DNA of 64,000 nucleotides from the NCBI GenBank assembly GCA_937892215.1, contig CALAVE010000065.1, positions 1-64,000 on the forward strand. The letters run 5' to 3'. Each line of letters opens with the position of its first letter. Position 1 is the stretch's first letter. Below are positions 9,056 to 17,928 of this stretch, in pieces. Under the pieces are notes generated by a model that searched no databases, was not told the DNA's origin, and saw only the letters and a list, made by a program, of their open reading frames with translations. A program made the position numbers and the translations under genes. Origin of the DNA: an uncultured Porphyromonadaceae bacterium (GTDB taxonomy: Bacteria > Bacteroidota > Bacteroidia > Bacteroidales > Muribaculaceae).

Positions 9056-9718
9056 TTAAATATCGAATCCTATCGTTGCCACAAAGCCGCTTTTATAGTC
9101 ATTATTACTCTTGCTCCCGTTAAACAACACGTAGCCGCCTCTTAGGCTGAATGCGAACTTCCTACGGGCGGGAACAAAACGTATTCCCGCGGTAGCCCGC
9201 AAGTATAGTGGCGCCCCCTTCTTAAACATGCAACCCACATTAATATCGGCAACAGGCATAACCTTAAACCTTTCGTGCAGTCGAAAATCGCCCACTCTAA
9301 TTGCTCCATAAATGGTGCTTACGCTTATGTCTGTGCCTGCGCCTGCACCAATCATCAGGTAGTTTTTCAACCGATAACAATATGTGAGACTCGGAAAAAA
9401 GTTGACGTCTCCCCCATGGATAAGGAGTGAACCTTCAGCAAGGAAATAATGTGGCGATGACATATACTTCCCAAGATGCACGCTATCGGGAACGTGATAG
9501 CCGTCAAGTCGCTTCACCTGAAGTATGTCATTCCACAGATAAGTTGTTTGCACACCGTTATCGCCCTTTAGCACCACAGAATCGCCTGCGGCATACTCCA
9601 CCACCTCACCGCTGACTTGCTTCCCGTTTGCGAGGCGGAGATTTGCACGCTTTTCAGCCCCGTAAACCACGACTGAGGCCAAAAGAGCGAATATCAATAT
9701 CAAAATAGGTCTTCTCAT
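9056..9718 (-). CDS. Exported beta-barrel-like protein inside the queuosine operon
   Basis: This 220-residue protein has a signal peptide (about 1-20). A small N-terminal domain (about 25-75, LRLANGKQVSGEVVEY) reads like a short beta-rich SH3/Sm-type segment. The rest, from about residue 85, consists of amphipathic strands ending in aromatic FDI, as in outer-membrane barrels. I do not recognise a family. It is co-directional with queC (53 nt gap) and queD (63 nt), so it is probably co-transcribed, yet nothing about it suggests deazapurine chemistry. An envelope role is inferred from the signal and strand pattern only. Confidence 0.75.
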   Translation of the reverse strand: MRRPILILIFALLASVVVYGAEKRANLRLANGKQVSGEVVEYAAGDSVVLKGDNGVQTTYLWNDILQVKRLDGYHVPDSVHLGKYMSSPHYFLAEGSLLIHGGDVNFFPSLTYCYRLKNYLMIGAGAGTDISVSTIYGAIRVGDFRLHERFKVMPVADINVGCMFKKGAPLYLRATAGIRFVPARRKFAFSLRGGYVLFNGSKSNNDYKSGFVATIGFDI

Positions 9719-9771
9719 AACAGCAAATCTCCTGTTGTCTCTCAGACATTCACACCTCTTCCACAGTTTCT

Positions 9772-10434
9772 TTACGGCATCGTAGCCTCATACTCTGTCG
9801 GGTCGGCTATTCCGGCCTCAGCCAGTGCCTGACGCCTTTCGCGGCACGTTCCGCACTTGCCGCAATGCTTCTCACCGCCTTTGTAGCACGAGTACGTCTC
9901 GCTATAGTCCAGCCCCAGCGCAGCGCCATGCCGCGCTATCTCGGCCTTCGTCAGGTTTGTGTATGGCGCGTAAACCTCCACATGCTCGTATGTTCCGTTT
10001 TGCATCGCTGCCGACATCGCCTCCACGAACTCAGGCCTGCAGTCGGGATATATGGCATGGTCCCCTCCGTGGTTGGCTATCATCACGCGCTTCAGACCGT
10101 TGCTCTCCGCTATACCGCACGCTATCGCCAGCATTATGCCGTTCCTGAACGGAACCACCGTGCTCTTCATGTTAGCGTCGTCATAGTCGCCCTCAGGTAT
10201 GTCCTCTGCGCTCCCCAGCAGAGAACTCTTGAAATACTTGTGCATAAACTCCAGCGGTATCACTAAGTGACGGATACCAAGCCGCTTGCAGTGCAGAACT
10301 GCATACTCGCGCTCTCGGGCATTCTGCGTCGAACCGTAGTCAAACGTTATCGCCAGCCCTATCTCGTCACGGTACTCATGCAGCATCGTCACCGAGTCCA
10401 TGCCACCGCTCACCACTATCACAGCATCTTTCAT
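9772..10434 (-). CDS. queC: 7-cyano-7-deazaguanine (preQ0) synthase (QueC)
   Basis: This 220-residue ATP-dependent enzyme turns 7-carboxy-7-deazaguanine into preQ0. The PP-loop SGGMDS lies at residues 9-14. The C-terminal zinc knot uses Cys183, Cys191, Cys194 and Cys197 (CGKCGTC). It lies 35 nt downstream of queF, the operon head. Confidence 0.96.
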   Translation of the reverse strand: MKDAVIVVSGGMDSVTMLHEYRDEIGLAITFDYGSTQNAREREYAVLHCKRLGIRHLVIPLEFMHKYFKSSLLGSAEDIPEGDYDDANMKSTVVPFRNGIMLAIACGIAESNGLKRVMIANHGGDHAIYPDCRPEFVEAMSAAMQNGTYEHVEVYAPYTNLTKAEIARHGAALGLDYSETYSCYKGGEKHCGKCGTCRERRQALAEAGIADPTEYEATMP

Positions 10435-10469
10435 CGCGTTTGCCTCCTCTGTTTATTTATTAGTGATTT

Positions 10470-10943
10470 CTATATCCGTTTTGCCATCACCGCCTTCATC
10501 CGCTCGCTAACCAGCCACTGATGCTCCTCGTCACCATAGTTCACATACGGATATATCGAGATGCCCCCGCGCGGGTTAAAGTCGCCCACAACCTCTATGT
10601 ACTTCGGGTCCAGCAACTTTATCAGGTCCTTCATGATGATGTTCACGCAATCCTCGTGGAAGTCGCCTCGGTTGCGGAAACTGAACAGATACAGTTTCAG
10701 ACTCTTGCTCTCCACCATTTTCGCGCGAGGAATGTAGTTAATCACTATCTTTCCGTAGTCGGGCTGACCGGTCTTGGGACACAGCGAGGTGAACTCCAGG
10801 CAGTCCAGCGTCACTATATACTCATTCTCCTGATGAAGGTTCTCAAAAGCCTCAAGCAACGTCGGCGAGTAACTGAACTCATAGTCCACACCCTTGTTGC
10901 CCAGCAGGGTCAATCCCGCCAATTCTTTCTCATTTCTCGGCAT
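10470..10943 (-). CDS. queF: NADPH-dependent preQ0 reductase (QueF)
   Basis: This 157-residue protein is the unimodular, Bacillus-length form of QueF. It reduces the preQ0 nitrile to the preQ1 aminomethyl group, committing the pathway to tRNA queuosine. The nucleophile is Cys55 in FTSLCPKTGQ with Asp62 nearby. VESKSLKLYLFSFRN is the QueF signature. It is the first gene of the operon. I saw no preQ1 riboswitch in its short leader. Confidence 0.96.
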   Translation of the reverse strand: MPRNEKELAGLTLLGNKGVDYEFSYSPTLLEAFENLHQENEYIVTLDCLEFTSLCPKTGQPDYGKIVINYIPRAKMVESKSLKLYLFSFRNRGDFHEDCVNIIMKDLIKLLDPKYIEVVGDFNPRGGISIYPYVNYGDEEHQWLVSERMKAVMAKRI

Positions 10944-10980
10944 ATCGCAATCTCTCTTTTTTCGTTCTAAAATTTTTCTG

Positions 10981-10988
10981 CAAATTTA
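10981..10988 (-). promoter_or_regulatory. -7 box before queF
   Basis: TAAATTTG on the minus strand, 37 nt before the queF ATG. The -33 element is poor; a TTG occurs 22 nt further upstream, so the promoter is plausible but weak. Confidence 0.45.
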
Positions 10989-11065
10989 CTCATTTTTTTC
11001 GGTTCCGCATCAATTCACCTCCTAATTTGCCCTTCCATGCATCATTTATATCGTTCAACTTCCCA

Positions 11066-11160
11066 CTAACCTAAAATCCCATGCTCGCGGTCAAGCTCCT
11101 TCCCGCCGTACTTCCACGGCTGAGTAATAGCGAAGCGGAGTGCCTTCCTCATTTGGAGTG
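11066..11160 (-). pseudogene. Scrap of an RHS-repeat core gene
   Basis: Just beyond the stop of the sulfatase-fold gene, the minus strand reads QPWKYGGKELDREHG followed by ILG and a TAG stop at 11068-11066. YGGKELDREHG is the opening of the RHS-associated core in Bacteroidales, normally continuing into LDWYDYGAR. Nothing else of the gene remains: upstream the frame only reaches a 28-residue mini-ORF. It is best read as a relic of an RHS/wall-associated polymorphic protein, not a functional gene. Confidence 0.65.
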
Positions 11161-11168
11161 AGTTGTGA

Positions 11169-12989
11169 TTATCGGCGCCCCATGTCTTTATATAGAGATT
11201 GCAAGATGATTTTCCCTGTGCGTGAGCGACGGCTGTCATCACCGTGGATGGCGCGGTCGGCCGCTGTGTCCCATACCGTGCATCCGGTGCTGTCGCGCAG
11301 GTTGAATCCGTTGTTAAACGCATTGAACGCGAATGGATAGACGTAATTTCGGGCCAGCACATCGCGGCTGAAGATGAATTCATCGTGGTTGAGCCCTAAC
11401 TGGCCCAGCACAATCGCCGGCAAGTCTGTCTGGCTCATAAGCACATCTATCCGCCGGGGCGCCACTTTCACTGCTCCGCCGGTAAGCAACAGTGGAATAA
11501 ACGGGAAATCCTCTTCGTCCATACGGTGGTTGTTGAAGTTGTGGTCGGCAAGTATGATGAGCAGAAGGTTGTCCCAGGCTGGGGAAACCTTCAGGCGGTC
11601 AACAAAGTTGCCCAGACAACTGTCGGTGTATGCAAAGGCGTTGAGTTTCTTATCGTCTAATCGGTGATATGGCACATCGAATGGCATGTGGGAACTGAGC
11701 GTAAGCAGTGTGGTGTAGCGCGGCTTTGACTTATCGTATGTGCCGGCCGTCAAGTCTTTCAGCAGGTAGTCGAGGGGCACATGGTCGGGCACGCCCCATT
11801 CCTGCGTGCGCTCGCTCGCATCAAAGTCGTTCTCGGTCACTATTTTGTCATGCCCCGAGGCTGCCATCCAGTCGTTCATGTTGAAAAACGACGCGTCGCC
11901 GCCATAGATGAATTGGGTGCGGTAGCCTGCCGCCTTGAGCGACTTGGGCAGACCGGGCAGGTTGTGCACCTTGTGGGTGTAACGCATGATGTTGGTCGTG
12001 GGTTGAGCCAAATAGCCGCTTATTGCGCCGGCGAGGCCTCGCTCGGTGCGAAAACTTGCGCCGTAGCACCGCGTAAAGCACACGCTGCTGTCACACAGTG
12101 CGCTCATGCGGGGAGCCACGTTGTCCATGCCTCCCAGACTCTTGATAAACCCTGAGCCGAAACTCTCCACCATAACTACCACAATGTCGGGGCGGCGGTT
12201 GCTGAGAATCACCTCGGTGCTGTCGCTCTCGGTGGGAAATAGCCGTGCCATGGCGCGTTCCACTTCGGCGTCGTCATAGCATTGAAACTCTCGGTCAAAA
12301 TCGTTGGCGGTCGCCAGTGAATAAACCACATTGGCCAGTGGATTTACCGCCGAGTGGTTATAGAACTGTACATCGCTATAGTAAACTCGGTATGGCATGT
12401 TCGGGTAAATACCCAGCCCCCTGATGGCCACCAAATTCAGCACACTCAGCACCAGCATCGCCAGACAGATCTTCCACCAGGCTGCCGACTCACCGCTCGG
12501 GAGGCCTCGCAGCAGTTTCAGCGGCCACGAGAGCATCACGTGAATCACCCCGCCCACCGCCACGAGCATCACCAGCCGCGTGGCAATGTAGCCGGCACTC
12601 ACGCTGGCAAAGGCGTTTTTGGGGTCATCAATGTAGTACAGCACTGTATTGTCCAGTTTATATTCCCAGAATTCATAGAGGCATGCGTCGGCCACCGTAA
12701 TCAGGGCCATCATCACGGTGATGACTATATTGTACACCCGCAACCACCGTGTGGGGTTGGCACGCAAGAGTAGCGCCAACCAGCACATCAGCAGTGGGAC
12801 TATCATCAGGTAGCCAGCGGCTGTCACATCCACGGGAAATCCGTTGACATAGATGCGCCACATCTCGGCAATACTCATTTGTTTACCGAAGTGCAGGTTA
12901 TAAACCACAAACAATGGCTTTTGAACCACTATAAAGAAAAGTAGCCAACCCACAAACTGGCTCACCACATATTTTACTGTTTGCTTCAT
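11169..12989 (-). CDS. LTA-synthase-like membrane phosphotransferase/sulfatase-fold protein
   Basis: Five hydrophobic segments fill the first 205 residues and are followed by an extracytoplasmic alkaline-phosphatase-superfamily domain of the LtaS/MdoB/OpgB group. The metal site is VVMVESFGS (about 273-279), the candidate nucleophile is Thr315 in FRTERGL, and late metal ligands are in ILADHNF. The family transfers phosphoglycerol or phosphoethanolamine to envelope glycans; the substrate here is unknown. I start at the ATG at 12989 (606 residues). An in-frame TTG at 13016 would extend it by 9 residues but lies only a few bases after the -7 box. Confidence 0.88.
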   Translation of the reverse strand: MKQTVKYVVSQFVGWLLFFIVVQKPLFVVYNLHFGKQMSIAEMWRIYVNGFPVDVTAAGYLMIVPLLMCWLALLLRANPTRWLRVYNIVITVMMALITVADACLYEFWEYKLDNTVLYYIDDPKNAFASVSAGYIATRLVMLVAVGGVIHVMLSWPLKLLRGLPSGESAAWWKICLAMLVLSVLNLVAIRGLGIYPNMPYRVYYSDVQFYNHSAVNPLANVVYSLATANDFDREFQCYDDAEVERAMARLFPTESDSTEVILSNRRPDIVVVMVESFGSGFIKSLGGMDNVAPRMSALCDSSVCFTRCYGASFRTERGLAGAISGYLAQPTTNIMRYTHKVHNLPGLPKSLKAAGYRTQFIYGGDASFFNMNDWMAASGHDKIVTENDFDASERTQEWGVPDHVPLDYLLKDLTAGTYDKSKPRYTTLLTLSSHMPFDVPYHRLDDKKLNAFAYTDSCLGNFVDRLKVSPAWDNLLLIILADHNFNNHRMDEEDFPFIPLLLTGGAVKVAPRRIDVLMSQTDLPAIVLGQLGLNHDEFIFSRDVLARNYVYPFAFNAFNNGFNLRDSTGCTVWDTAADRAIHGDDSRRSRTGKIILQSLYKDMGRR

Positions 12990-13024
12990 GCGCTTTATGA
13001 CTAGCAAAATCTTCAATGTCTATG

Positions 13025-13032
13025 CAAAGTTA
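13025..13032 (-). promoter_or_regulatory. -7 box before the LtaS-like gene
   Basis: TAACTTTG on the minus strand, 35 nt before the ATG at 12989. It decides against the TTG start at 13016. No clear -33 element is visible. Confidence 0.45.
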
Positions 13033-13137
13033 CACTTGCCCTGAATATATCACAACTATTTTGGGCTCTTTTTCGGAAGTACTTGGCCTTTGAAAATTTT
13101 TTTGTCGCACTACGCCTCTATTTTCATTTATAATCGG

Positions 13138-13145
13138 TAACTTTG
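13138..13145 (+). promoter_or_regulatory. -7 box before the GH31 gene
   Basis: TAACTTTG 65 nt before the ATG at 13211. An ideal TTTG at -33 is not present; the nearest one lies too far upstream (13101). Confidence 0.45.
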
Positions 13146-13210
13146 TAGGTGGGCTATCTGTTTTATAGAACCCTCCTACTAATAAACCGAGTAACAAACA
13201 ACTAAATAAT

Positions 13211-15586
13211 ATGATTCGCAAACTTTTTATCGCCGTCACCGGCCTATTGCTGCTCGTTTCCGTTGCGAGCGCACAGCAGGCAAGCATCTCCATCAACGAT
13301 GCCGCACGTAATCAGACTATCAGCGTCACCGCCCTCACCCCCGACATCTTGCGCGTGGACGTAGTCCCCATTGGACAATCGCCCAGCCGGTTGCCATCGT
13401 TGCTGAGCAAAGACGCTCTCCAGGCCACCGCTCCGGCAGTAATCATTTCGCACGCCGGAACCGATATGCAGACGCTCAGCACTTCCACGGGAATGCGTGC
13501 CGTGGCCGACGCTTCGCTCGCTGCTGTCACCATCTCTTGCGGCAGCACGCTCTGCGTCACCGACCTCGCCGACCGCTCTAAAAGCACAGTGCGGCTTCTG
13601 CACCACGGCGACGAGTCGTTCTACGGCGCAGGTGAACGTGGATATTCATTTAATCTCGTCGGCGACACTCTGGTCAACTACAACGCCCAGAACTACGGAT
13701 ATCAGGGCGGAGAGAAGCGCACCAACCAGATGGGCATCACCATGCCATTGCTTATCTCATCCAGGGGATACGGCATATTCTTCGAGGACTTTTGCCGCTC
13801 ATCGCTCCGCGTCGGGGAAGAAGGGCTGGAATACAGCACATCTCGCCCCGAGCCGGTCTCCTACTACGTCATCAACGGCCACGGCAAGGTTGCCGATGTC
13901 GTCAGCAACTTCACTTGGCTCGTCGGACGGCAGGAGTTGCCGCCCATCTGGACTCTCGGCTACATCACCAGCAAGTACGGCTACCGCGACAGGCGCGAAA
14001 GTGAAGGCACCATCGACACGCTTAAGCGAGAAGGTTACCCTCTCGACGGCATCGTGTTCGACCTCTACTGGTACGGCAAAGAAGAGGATATGGGGCGTCT
14101 GGAATGGGATAACGAGCAGTGGCCCGACCACCGCCAGATGCTGGCCGACTTCAAGCGCCGAGGGGTCAACGTTGTCACCATTTCCCAACCTTACGTGCTC
14201 ACTAACGGCCGCGCAATCGACAACTACCGTCTCCTCGACAACCGGGGGCTGTTCTGCAAGACCGACGGCACCGACACCACTCAGACCGTAGTAATATGGG
14301 TGGGACAGGGCGGTATGTTCGATGTCTCCAACCCTGCCACGCGCCAGTGGCTCAGCAACCGATACAAGCAACTGACCGACGAAGGTGTAACCGGATGGTG
14401 GGGCGACCTGGGCGAACCAGAAAAGCACCCGCTCGAAATACGCCATCACAACGGACTCACAGCCGAGCAGTACCACAATCTCTACGGCAACGACTGGAGT
14501 GCCATAATCTACGACCTCTTCAAAAAAGAATACCCCGACAGGCGACTCATGACCATGATGCGCGCCGGCACAGCCGGTTTACAGCGCTATTCTGTCTTCC
14601 CCTGGTCCACCGACGTCTCGCGCTCATGGGGCGGTCTGGCACCGCAGGTAACCATCATGCTCAACGCCGGCCTGAGTGGCCTTGGCTACATGTCACACGA
14701 CGTGGGCGGATTTGCCGTTGACCCCGAAAACAAGCGCGACGGAGAACTCTACATCCGCTGGCTGCAACTCGGCCTGTTCTCGCCTGTCCTGCGCACTCAC
14801 TCCACTTATCAGGCCGAACCCTACAACTACAAGGAATTTGGCGACCTCACTCTGCAAATCATTCGCCGACGATACAACTGGCTCCCTTATAACTACTCTC
14901 TTGCGTGGGAAAACGCCTCCACCGGGCTCCCACTCGTCCGTCCGCTCGGCCTTTACGAGCCATATAACGGCATCCGTCAGTACGACAGCATCAGCGACCA
15001 GTATCTCTGGGGGCGCGACGTCATGGTTGCTCCGGTCATGACACAAGGAGCCACTCAGCGCGTCATCGCCTTCCCCGATGGCGAATGGATTGACTTCAAC
15101 AATCCCTCGCAGCGATACGCCGGACACACCACCACGGTATATCCTGCTCCAATTCAGGTCCTGCCGCTCTTCGTACGTGCCGGTGCATTCATTCCGCAGG
15201 CCACAGGTCACATGGAGAACGTGGGCGATTACAACCCATCCAAGCTCGACATCGTCTATTACCACAGCGACAAGCCTTCTGAGTACACTCTCTTCGACGA
15301 CGACCTTTATTCCACCGGTACTCTTGCCCCGGGCAAACATCGTCTCATCAACTTCAAGGCCAACCCCACCCCGGGCCGACTCGAAATCACAATTGCCGCC
15401 GAGGGCGAAATCACAGGCTCTCCCCTTTCCAAGCAGTACCGTCTTGTAATGCCCGACGTCACTGAAAAACCGAGCCGCGTCACCGTCAACGGCAAGAGCG
15501 CACGCTTCACCCACGACAGCAAGGCCGCTGTCCTCTCCATCCCCGTAAAAGTAACCGGCCCCACATCCATCGTAATCAGCCGATAG
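13211..15586 (+). CDS. Glycoside hydrolase family 31 alpha-glucosidase/xylosidase
   Basis: This 791-residue protein has a signal peptide (about 1-21, ending ASAQ), an N-terminal beta-sandwich (to about 230), a (beta/alpha)8 catalytic barrel and C-terminal beta domains. The nucleophile is Asp399 in WWGDLGEPE and the acid/base is Asp497 in SHDVGGF, the two signatures of GH31. GIVFDLYWYG is the conserved strand-3 substrate region. It releases alpha-linked glucose or xylose from the non-reducing ends of glycans, probably in the periplasm. No SusC/SusD pair is adjacent, so it is not part of a visible polysaccharide utilisation locus. The gene runs opposite to its neighbours with its own promoter and terminator. 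Confidence 0.95.
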   Translation: MIRKLFIAVTGLLLLVSVASAQQASISINDAARNQTISVTALTPDILRVDVVPIGQSPSRLPSLLSKDALQATAPAVIISHAGTDMQTLSTSTGMRAVADASLAAVTISCGSTLCVTDLADRSKSTVRLLHHGDESFYGAGERGYSFNLVGDTLVNYNAQNYGYQGGEKRTNQMGITMPLLISSRGYGIFFEDFCRSSLRVGEEGLEYSTSRPEPVSYYVINGHGKVADVVSNFTWLVGRQELPPIWTLGYITSKYGYRDRRESEGTIDTLKREGYPLDGIVFDLYWYGKEEDMGRLEWDNEQWPDHRQMLADFKRRGVNVVTISQPYVLTNGRAIDNYRLLDNRGLFCKTDGTDTTQTVVIWVGQGGMFDVSNPATRQWLSNRYKQLTDEGVTGWWGDLGEPEKHPLEIRHHNGLTAEQYHNLYGNDWSAIIYDLFKKEYPDRRLMTMMRAGTAGLQRYSVFPWSTDVSRSWGGLAPQVTIMLNAGLSGLGYMSHDVGGFAVDPENKRDGELYIRWLQLGLFSPVLRTHSTYQAEPYNYKEFGDLTLQIIRRRYNWLPYNYSLAWENASTGLPLVRPLGLYEPYNGIRQYDSISDQYLWGRDVMVAPVMTQGATQRVIAFPDGEWIDFNNPSQRYAGHTTTVYPAPIQVLPLFVRAGAFIPQATGHMENVGDYNPSKLDIVYYHSDKPSEYTLFDDDLYSTGTLAPGKHRLINFKANPTPGRLEITIAAEGEITGSPLSKQYRLVMPDVTEKPSRVTVNGKSARFTHDSKAAVLSIPVKVTGPTSIVISR

Positions 15587-15615
15587 ACCGTAACCGGCCG
15601 GCACACAACAAATTT

Positions 15616-15645
15616 AGGGAGGGTGTCCACACGAACATCCTCCCT
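15616..15645. terminator. Strong hairpin between the GH31 gene and rplQ
   Basis: AGGGAGGGTGTCC pairs with GAACATCCTCCCT (13 bp with two G-U pairs) around a 4-nt loop. ATTATT follows on the plus strand and AAATTTG on the minus strand. It probably ends transcription from both the GH31 gene and the ribosomal operon. Confidence 0.75.
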
Positions 15646-15669
15646 ATTATTCAGTAAGCATCAGTTATC

Positions 15670-15687
15670 ACCGCTCCGCAGAGCGGT
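15670..15687 (-). terminator. Short hairpin after rplQ
   Basis: ACCGCTC-cgca-GAGCGGT, a perfect 7-bp stem 19 nt beyond the rplQ stop. No T-run follows, so it may only stabilise the 3' end of the superoperon transcript. Confidence 0.4.
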
Positions 15688-15705
15688 ATAACCGTCCGCC
15701 GCTTC

Positions 15706-16278
15706 TTATTCCTCAGCCTTCGGAGCCTCTTCCACTGCGGGTGCTTCCTCAGCCTTCGGAGCCTCTTCCACCGCGGGAGCCTCAGCTGCTTTCTTCGCCG
15801 AACGGCGAGTGCGACGGGTCGTCTTCTTTGCAGTCTCCTTCTTAGCCTCAAGAAGTGCCTCGTTGAAGTCAACAAGCTCTATGAAGCAAGTCTTGGCATT
15901 GTCGCCCAGACGGTGACCGGTCTTCAGAATACGGGTGTATCCGCCCGGACGGTCGCCAACCTTAGGTGCTACCACGCCGAACAGCTCAGTAACGGCCTTC
16001 TTGTCCTTCAGATAGCTGAACACCAAGCGACGCGAACCCTGATGCTTAGGAGCCGGCTTGCTGCTGTCTTTCCACTCTGCTGCTATGGCGGCATCCTGCT
16101 TCAGGCCACGCTGCGCCACATTCACTATATGCTCTGCGTACGTACGCAGTTCCTTCGCCTTGGCAAGCGTTGTGTTGATCTTCTTGTGCATGATCAGCGA
16201 AACGGTCATGTTGGCAAGCATCGCGTCGCGATGACCTTTCTTGCGGCTCAGGTGATTGAATTTCTTATTATGTCTCAT
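15706..16278 (-). CDS. rplQ: 50S ribosomal protein L17 with an Ala/Glu-rich tail
   Basis: The L17 body (about residues 1-145, opening MRHNKKFNHLSRKKGHR) is followed by a low-complexity extension to residue 190. The extension has a basic stretch (about 146-166) and then two copies of APAVEEAPKAEE. The core L17 is about 115-130 residues, so the tail adds some 50. It is the last gene of the superoperon, 5 nt after rpoA. Confidence 0.97.
   Translation of the reverse strand: MRHNKKFNHLSRKKGHRDAMLANMTVSLIMHKKINTTLAKAKELRTYAEHIVNVAQRGLKQDAAIAAEWKDSSKPAPKHQGSRRLVFSYLKDKKAVTELFGVVAPKVGDRPGGYTRILKTGHRLGDNAKTCFIELVDFNEALLEAKKETAKKTTRRTRRSAKKAAEAPAVEEAPKAEEAPAVEEAPKAEE
15709..15771. repeat. 27-bp direct repeat coding the L17 tail
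   Basis: Identical 27-bp blocks start at 15709 and 15745, a 36-bp period. Each unit codes the 12-residue APAVEEAPKAEE repeat. Copy number could vary between strains by slippage. Confidence 0.85.
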
Positions 16279-16283
16279 CGTTT

Positions 16284-17276
16284 TTATTCTTTATCAAGTT
16301 TATACTTTGAAATATCCATTCCGAACGACAGCTTTAGTTCTGACAACAATTCCTCCAGCTCCGACAGTGACTTCTTTCCAAAGTTACGGAACTTCAGCAG
16401 ATCGGTCTTGTTGTAAACTACAAGCTCACCCAGACTCTCCACGTTAGCCGACTTAAGGCAGTTCAATGCGCGAACCGACAGATCCATGTCCACCAGTTTC
16501 GTCTTCAGCAACTGACGCATGTGCAGTGCTTCCTCATCAAACTCCTCATTCTCCTCGCCATCCGCCGAGTCTAAAGCTATCTTCTCGTCCGAGAACAGCA
16601 TGAAATGCTGAATCAGTATCATTGCGGCCTCCTTCAACGCCTCCTTGGGATGTATCGAACCATCGGTCTTAATCTCAAGGACTAGCTTCTCATAGTCAGT
16701 CTTCTGCTCCACACGGTAGTGGTCCACTATCGCGTTCACATTCACTATCGGAGTGTAAATAGAGTCTATCGCAATTACATCTATAGGATCATTCGCGTTG
16801 CGGTTCTCATCGGCCGGCACATAGCCACGACCCTTATTGATGGTTAAATCCAACTGGAATCCGTGCTTCGGATCCACATGGCATATCTCCAACTCAGGGT
16901 TAAGCACCTCAAAACCGCTCAGCACCTTACCTATATCTCCAGCCTTAAACACGTCCTGGCCCGAAACCTTCACAGTTGCCTTCTCCATGTCGGCATCTTC
17001 TACCACACGTTTCAAGCGAACTTTCTTCAGATTTAGGATTATGTTAGTCACGTCCTCCTTAACTCCGGGGATGGTGGCAAACTCATGCTCCACCCCATCT
17101 ATGCGGATGTTGCAGATTGCATAGCCCTCAAGCGACGACAACAGAACTCTACGCAATGCGTTTCCTATTGTCACTCCGTAACCGGGCTCCAACGGACGAA
17201 ACTCAAACCTTCCGAACTTGCTGTCTGATTCAAGCATCAGAACATTATCGGGTTTCTGAAATGATAAAATAGCCAT
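16284..17276 (-). CDS. rpoA: RNA polymerase alpha subunit
   Basis: A 330-residue alpha subunit. The N-terminal assembly domain (about 1-235; GNALRRVLLSSLEG is the dimerisation/beta-contact segment) is followed by an acidic linker (DGEENEEFDEE) and the C-terminal domain (about 260-320; RNFGKKSLSELEELL) that contacts activators and UP elements. It lies 12 nt after rpsD and before rplQ, the standard alpha-operon order. Confidence 0.98.
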   Translation of the reverse strand: MAILSFQKPDNVLMLESDSKFGRFEFRPLEPGYGVTIGNALRRVLLSSLEGYAICNIRIDGVEHEFATIPGVKEDVTNIILNLKKVRLKRVVEDADMEKATVKVSGQDVFKAGDIGKVLSGFEVLNPELEICHVDPKHGFQLDLTINKGRGYVPADENRNANDPIDVIAIDSIYTPIVNVNAIVDHYRVEQKTDYEKLVLEIKTDGSIHPKEALKEAAMILIQHFMLFSDEKIALDSADGEENEEFDEEALHMRQLLKTKLVDMDLSVRALNCLKSANVESLGELVVYNKTDLLKFRNFGKKSLSELEELLSELKLSFGMDISKYKLDKE

Positions 17277-17288
17277 TGACGTTATTTT

Positions 17289-17897
17289 TTACTGTTTAGA
17301 ATACAATTCAACTATCAACTGCTCCTTGATGTTCTCAGGAATGTCCTCGCGCTGCGGAAGATGCAACATCTTGCCGCCCTTTACGCTCTCATCCCACTCA
17401 AGCCAAGGATACTTACTGTGGTTAAAACCTGCTAAAGCATCTTGTATCACCTCCAGCGACTTCGACTTCTCGCGAACTGCCACTATCTCGCCTGGCTTCA
17501 CTGAGTACGAGGGTATGTTCACAACCTTTCCGTTAACAGTGATGTGACGATGAAGGACCAACTGACGTGCCGCAGCACGTGTCGGAGCTATACCAAGACG
17601 ATAAACCACATTGTCAAGGCGAGACTCAAGGAACTGAAGTAACACTTCACCTGTGATTCCCTTCGACGACGACGCCTTCTTAAACAGATTGCGGAACTGG
17701 CGCTCAAGCACTCCGTAAGTGTACTTTGCCTTCTGCTTCTCACGCAACTGGATGCCATACTCCGACTGCTTTCTTCTCCTGTTTGCCCCATGCTGACCGG
17801 GAGGATTCGTCTTGCGTGCAAGCACCTTATCCTCTCCGAAGATTGGCTCACCAAACTTACGGGCAATTTTACTCTTTGGACCGGTATATCTAGCCAT
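17289..17897 (-). CDS. rpsD: 30S ribosomal protein S4
   Basis: A 202-residue S4, a primary 16S rRNA binder, with an S4 RNA-binding domain in its central part (about 93-155, RLDNVVYRLGIAPTRAAARQ). The N-terminal cysteine zinc knuckle of some S4 proteins is absent. It is separated from rpsK by 145 nt containing a long stem-loop, unlike the 5-20 nt gaps typical of this operon; autoregulation by S4 is the likely reason. Confidence 0.98.
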   Translation of the reverse strand: MARYTGPKSKIARKFGEPIFGEDKVLARKTNPPGQHGANRRRKQSEYGIQLREKQKAKYTYGVLERQFRNLFKKASSSKGITGEVLLQFLESRLDNVVYRLGIAPTRAAARQLVLHRHITVNGKVVNIPSYSVKPGEIVAVREKSKSLEVIQDALAGFNHSKYPWLEWDESVKGGKMLHLPQREDIPENIKEQLIVELYSKQ

Positions 17898-17928
17898 TTT
17901 TTAAATAATTTTAATTCTGTTTTCTTTA

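Noticed and set aside
10944..11065. preQ1 riboswitch before queF
   Set aside because: The leader is only about 30 nt from the likely start site and lacks the compact preQ1-I hairpin with an A-rich tail.
11066..11383. 105-codon open frame as a real gene
   Set aside because: Most of it overlaps the end of the LtaS-like gene in another frame; only the last 18 codons resemble a known family, so I call a relic.
12990..13016. TTG start for the LtaS-like gene
   Set aside because: It is only a few bases after the -7 box, and the ATG at 12989 gives a normal leader and membrane start.
13799..15604. Long minus-strand open frames (225 and 303 codons)
   Set aside because: They are antisense to the GH31 gene, which has both catalytic signatures intact.
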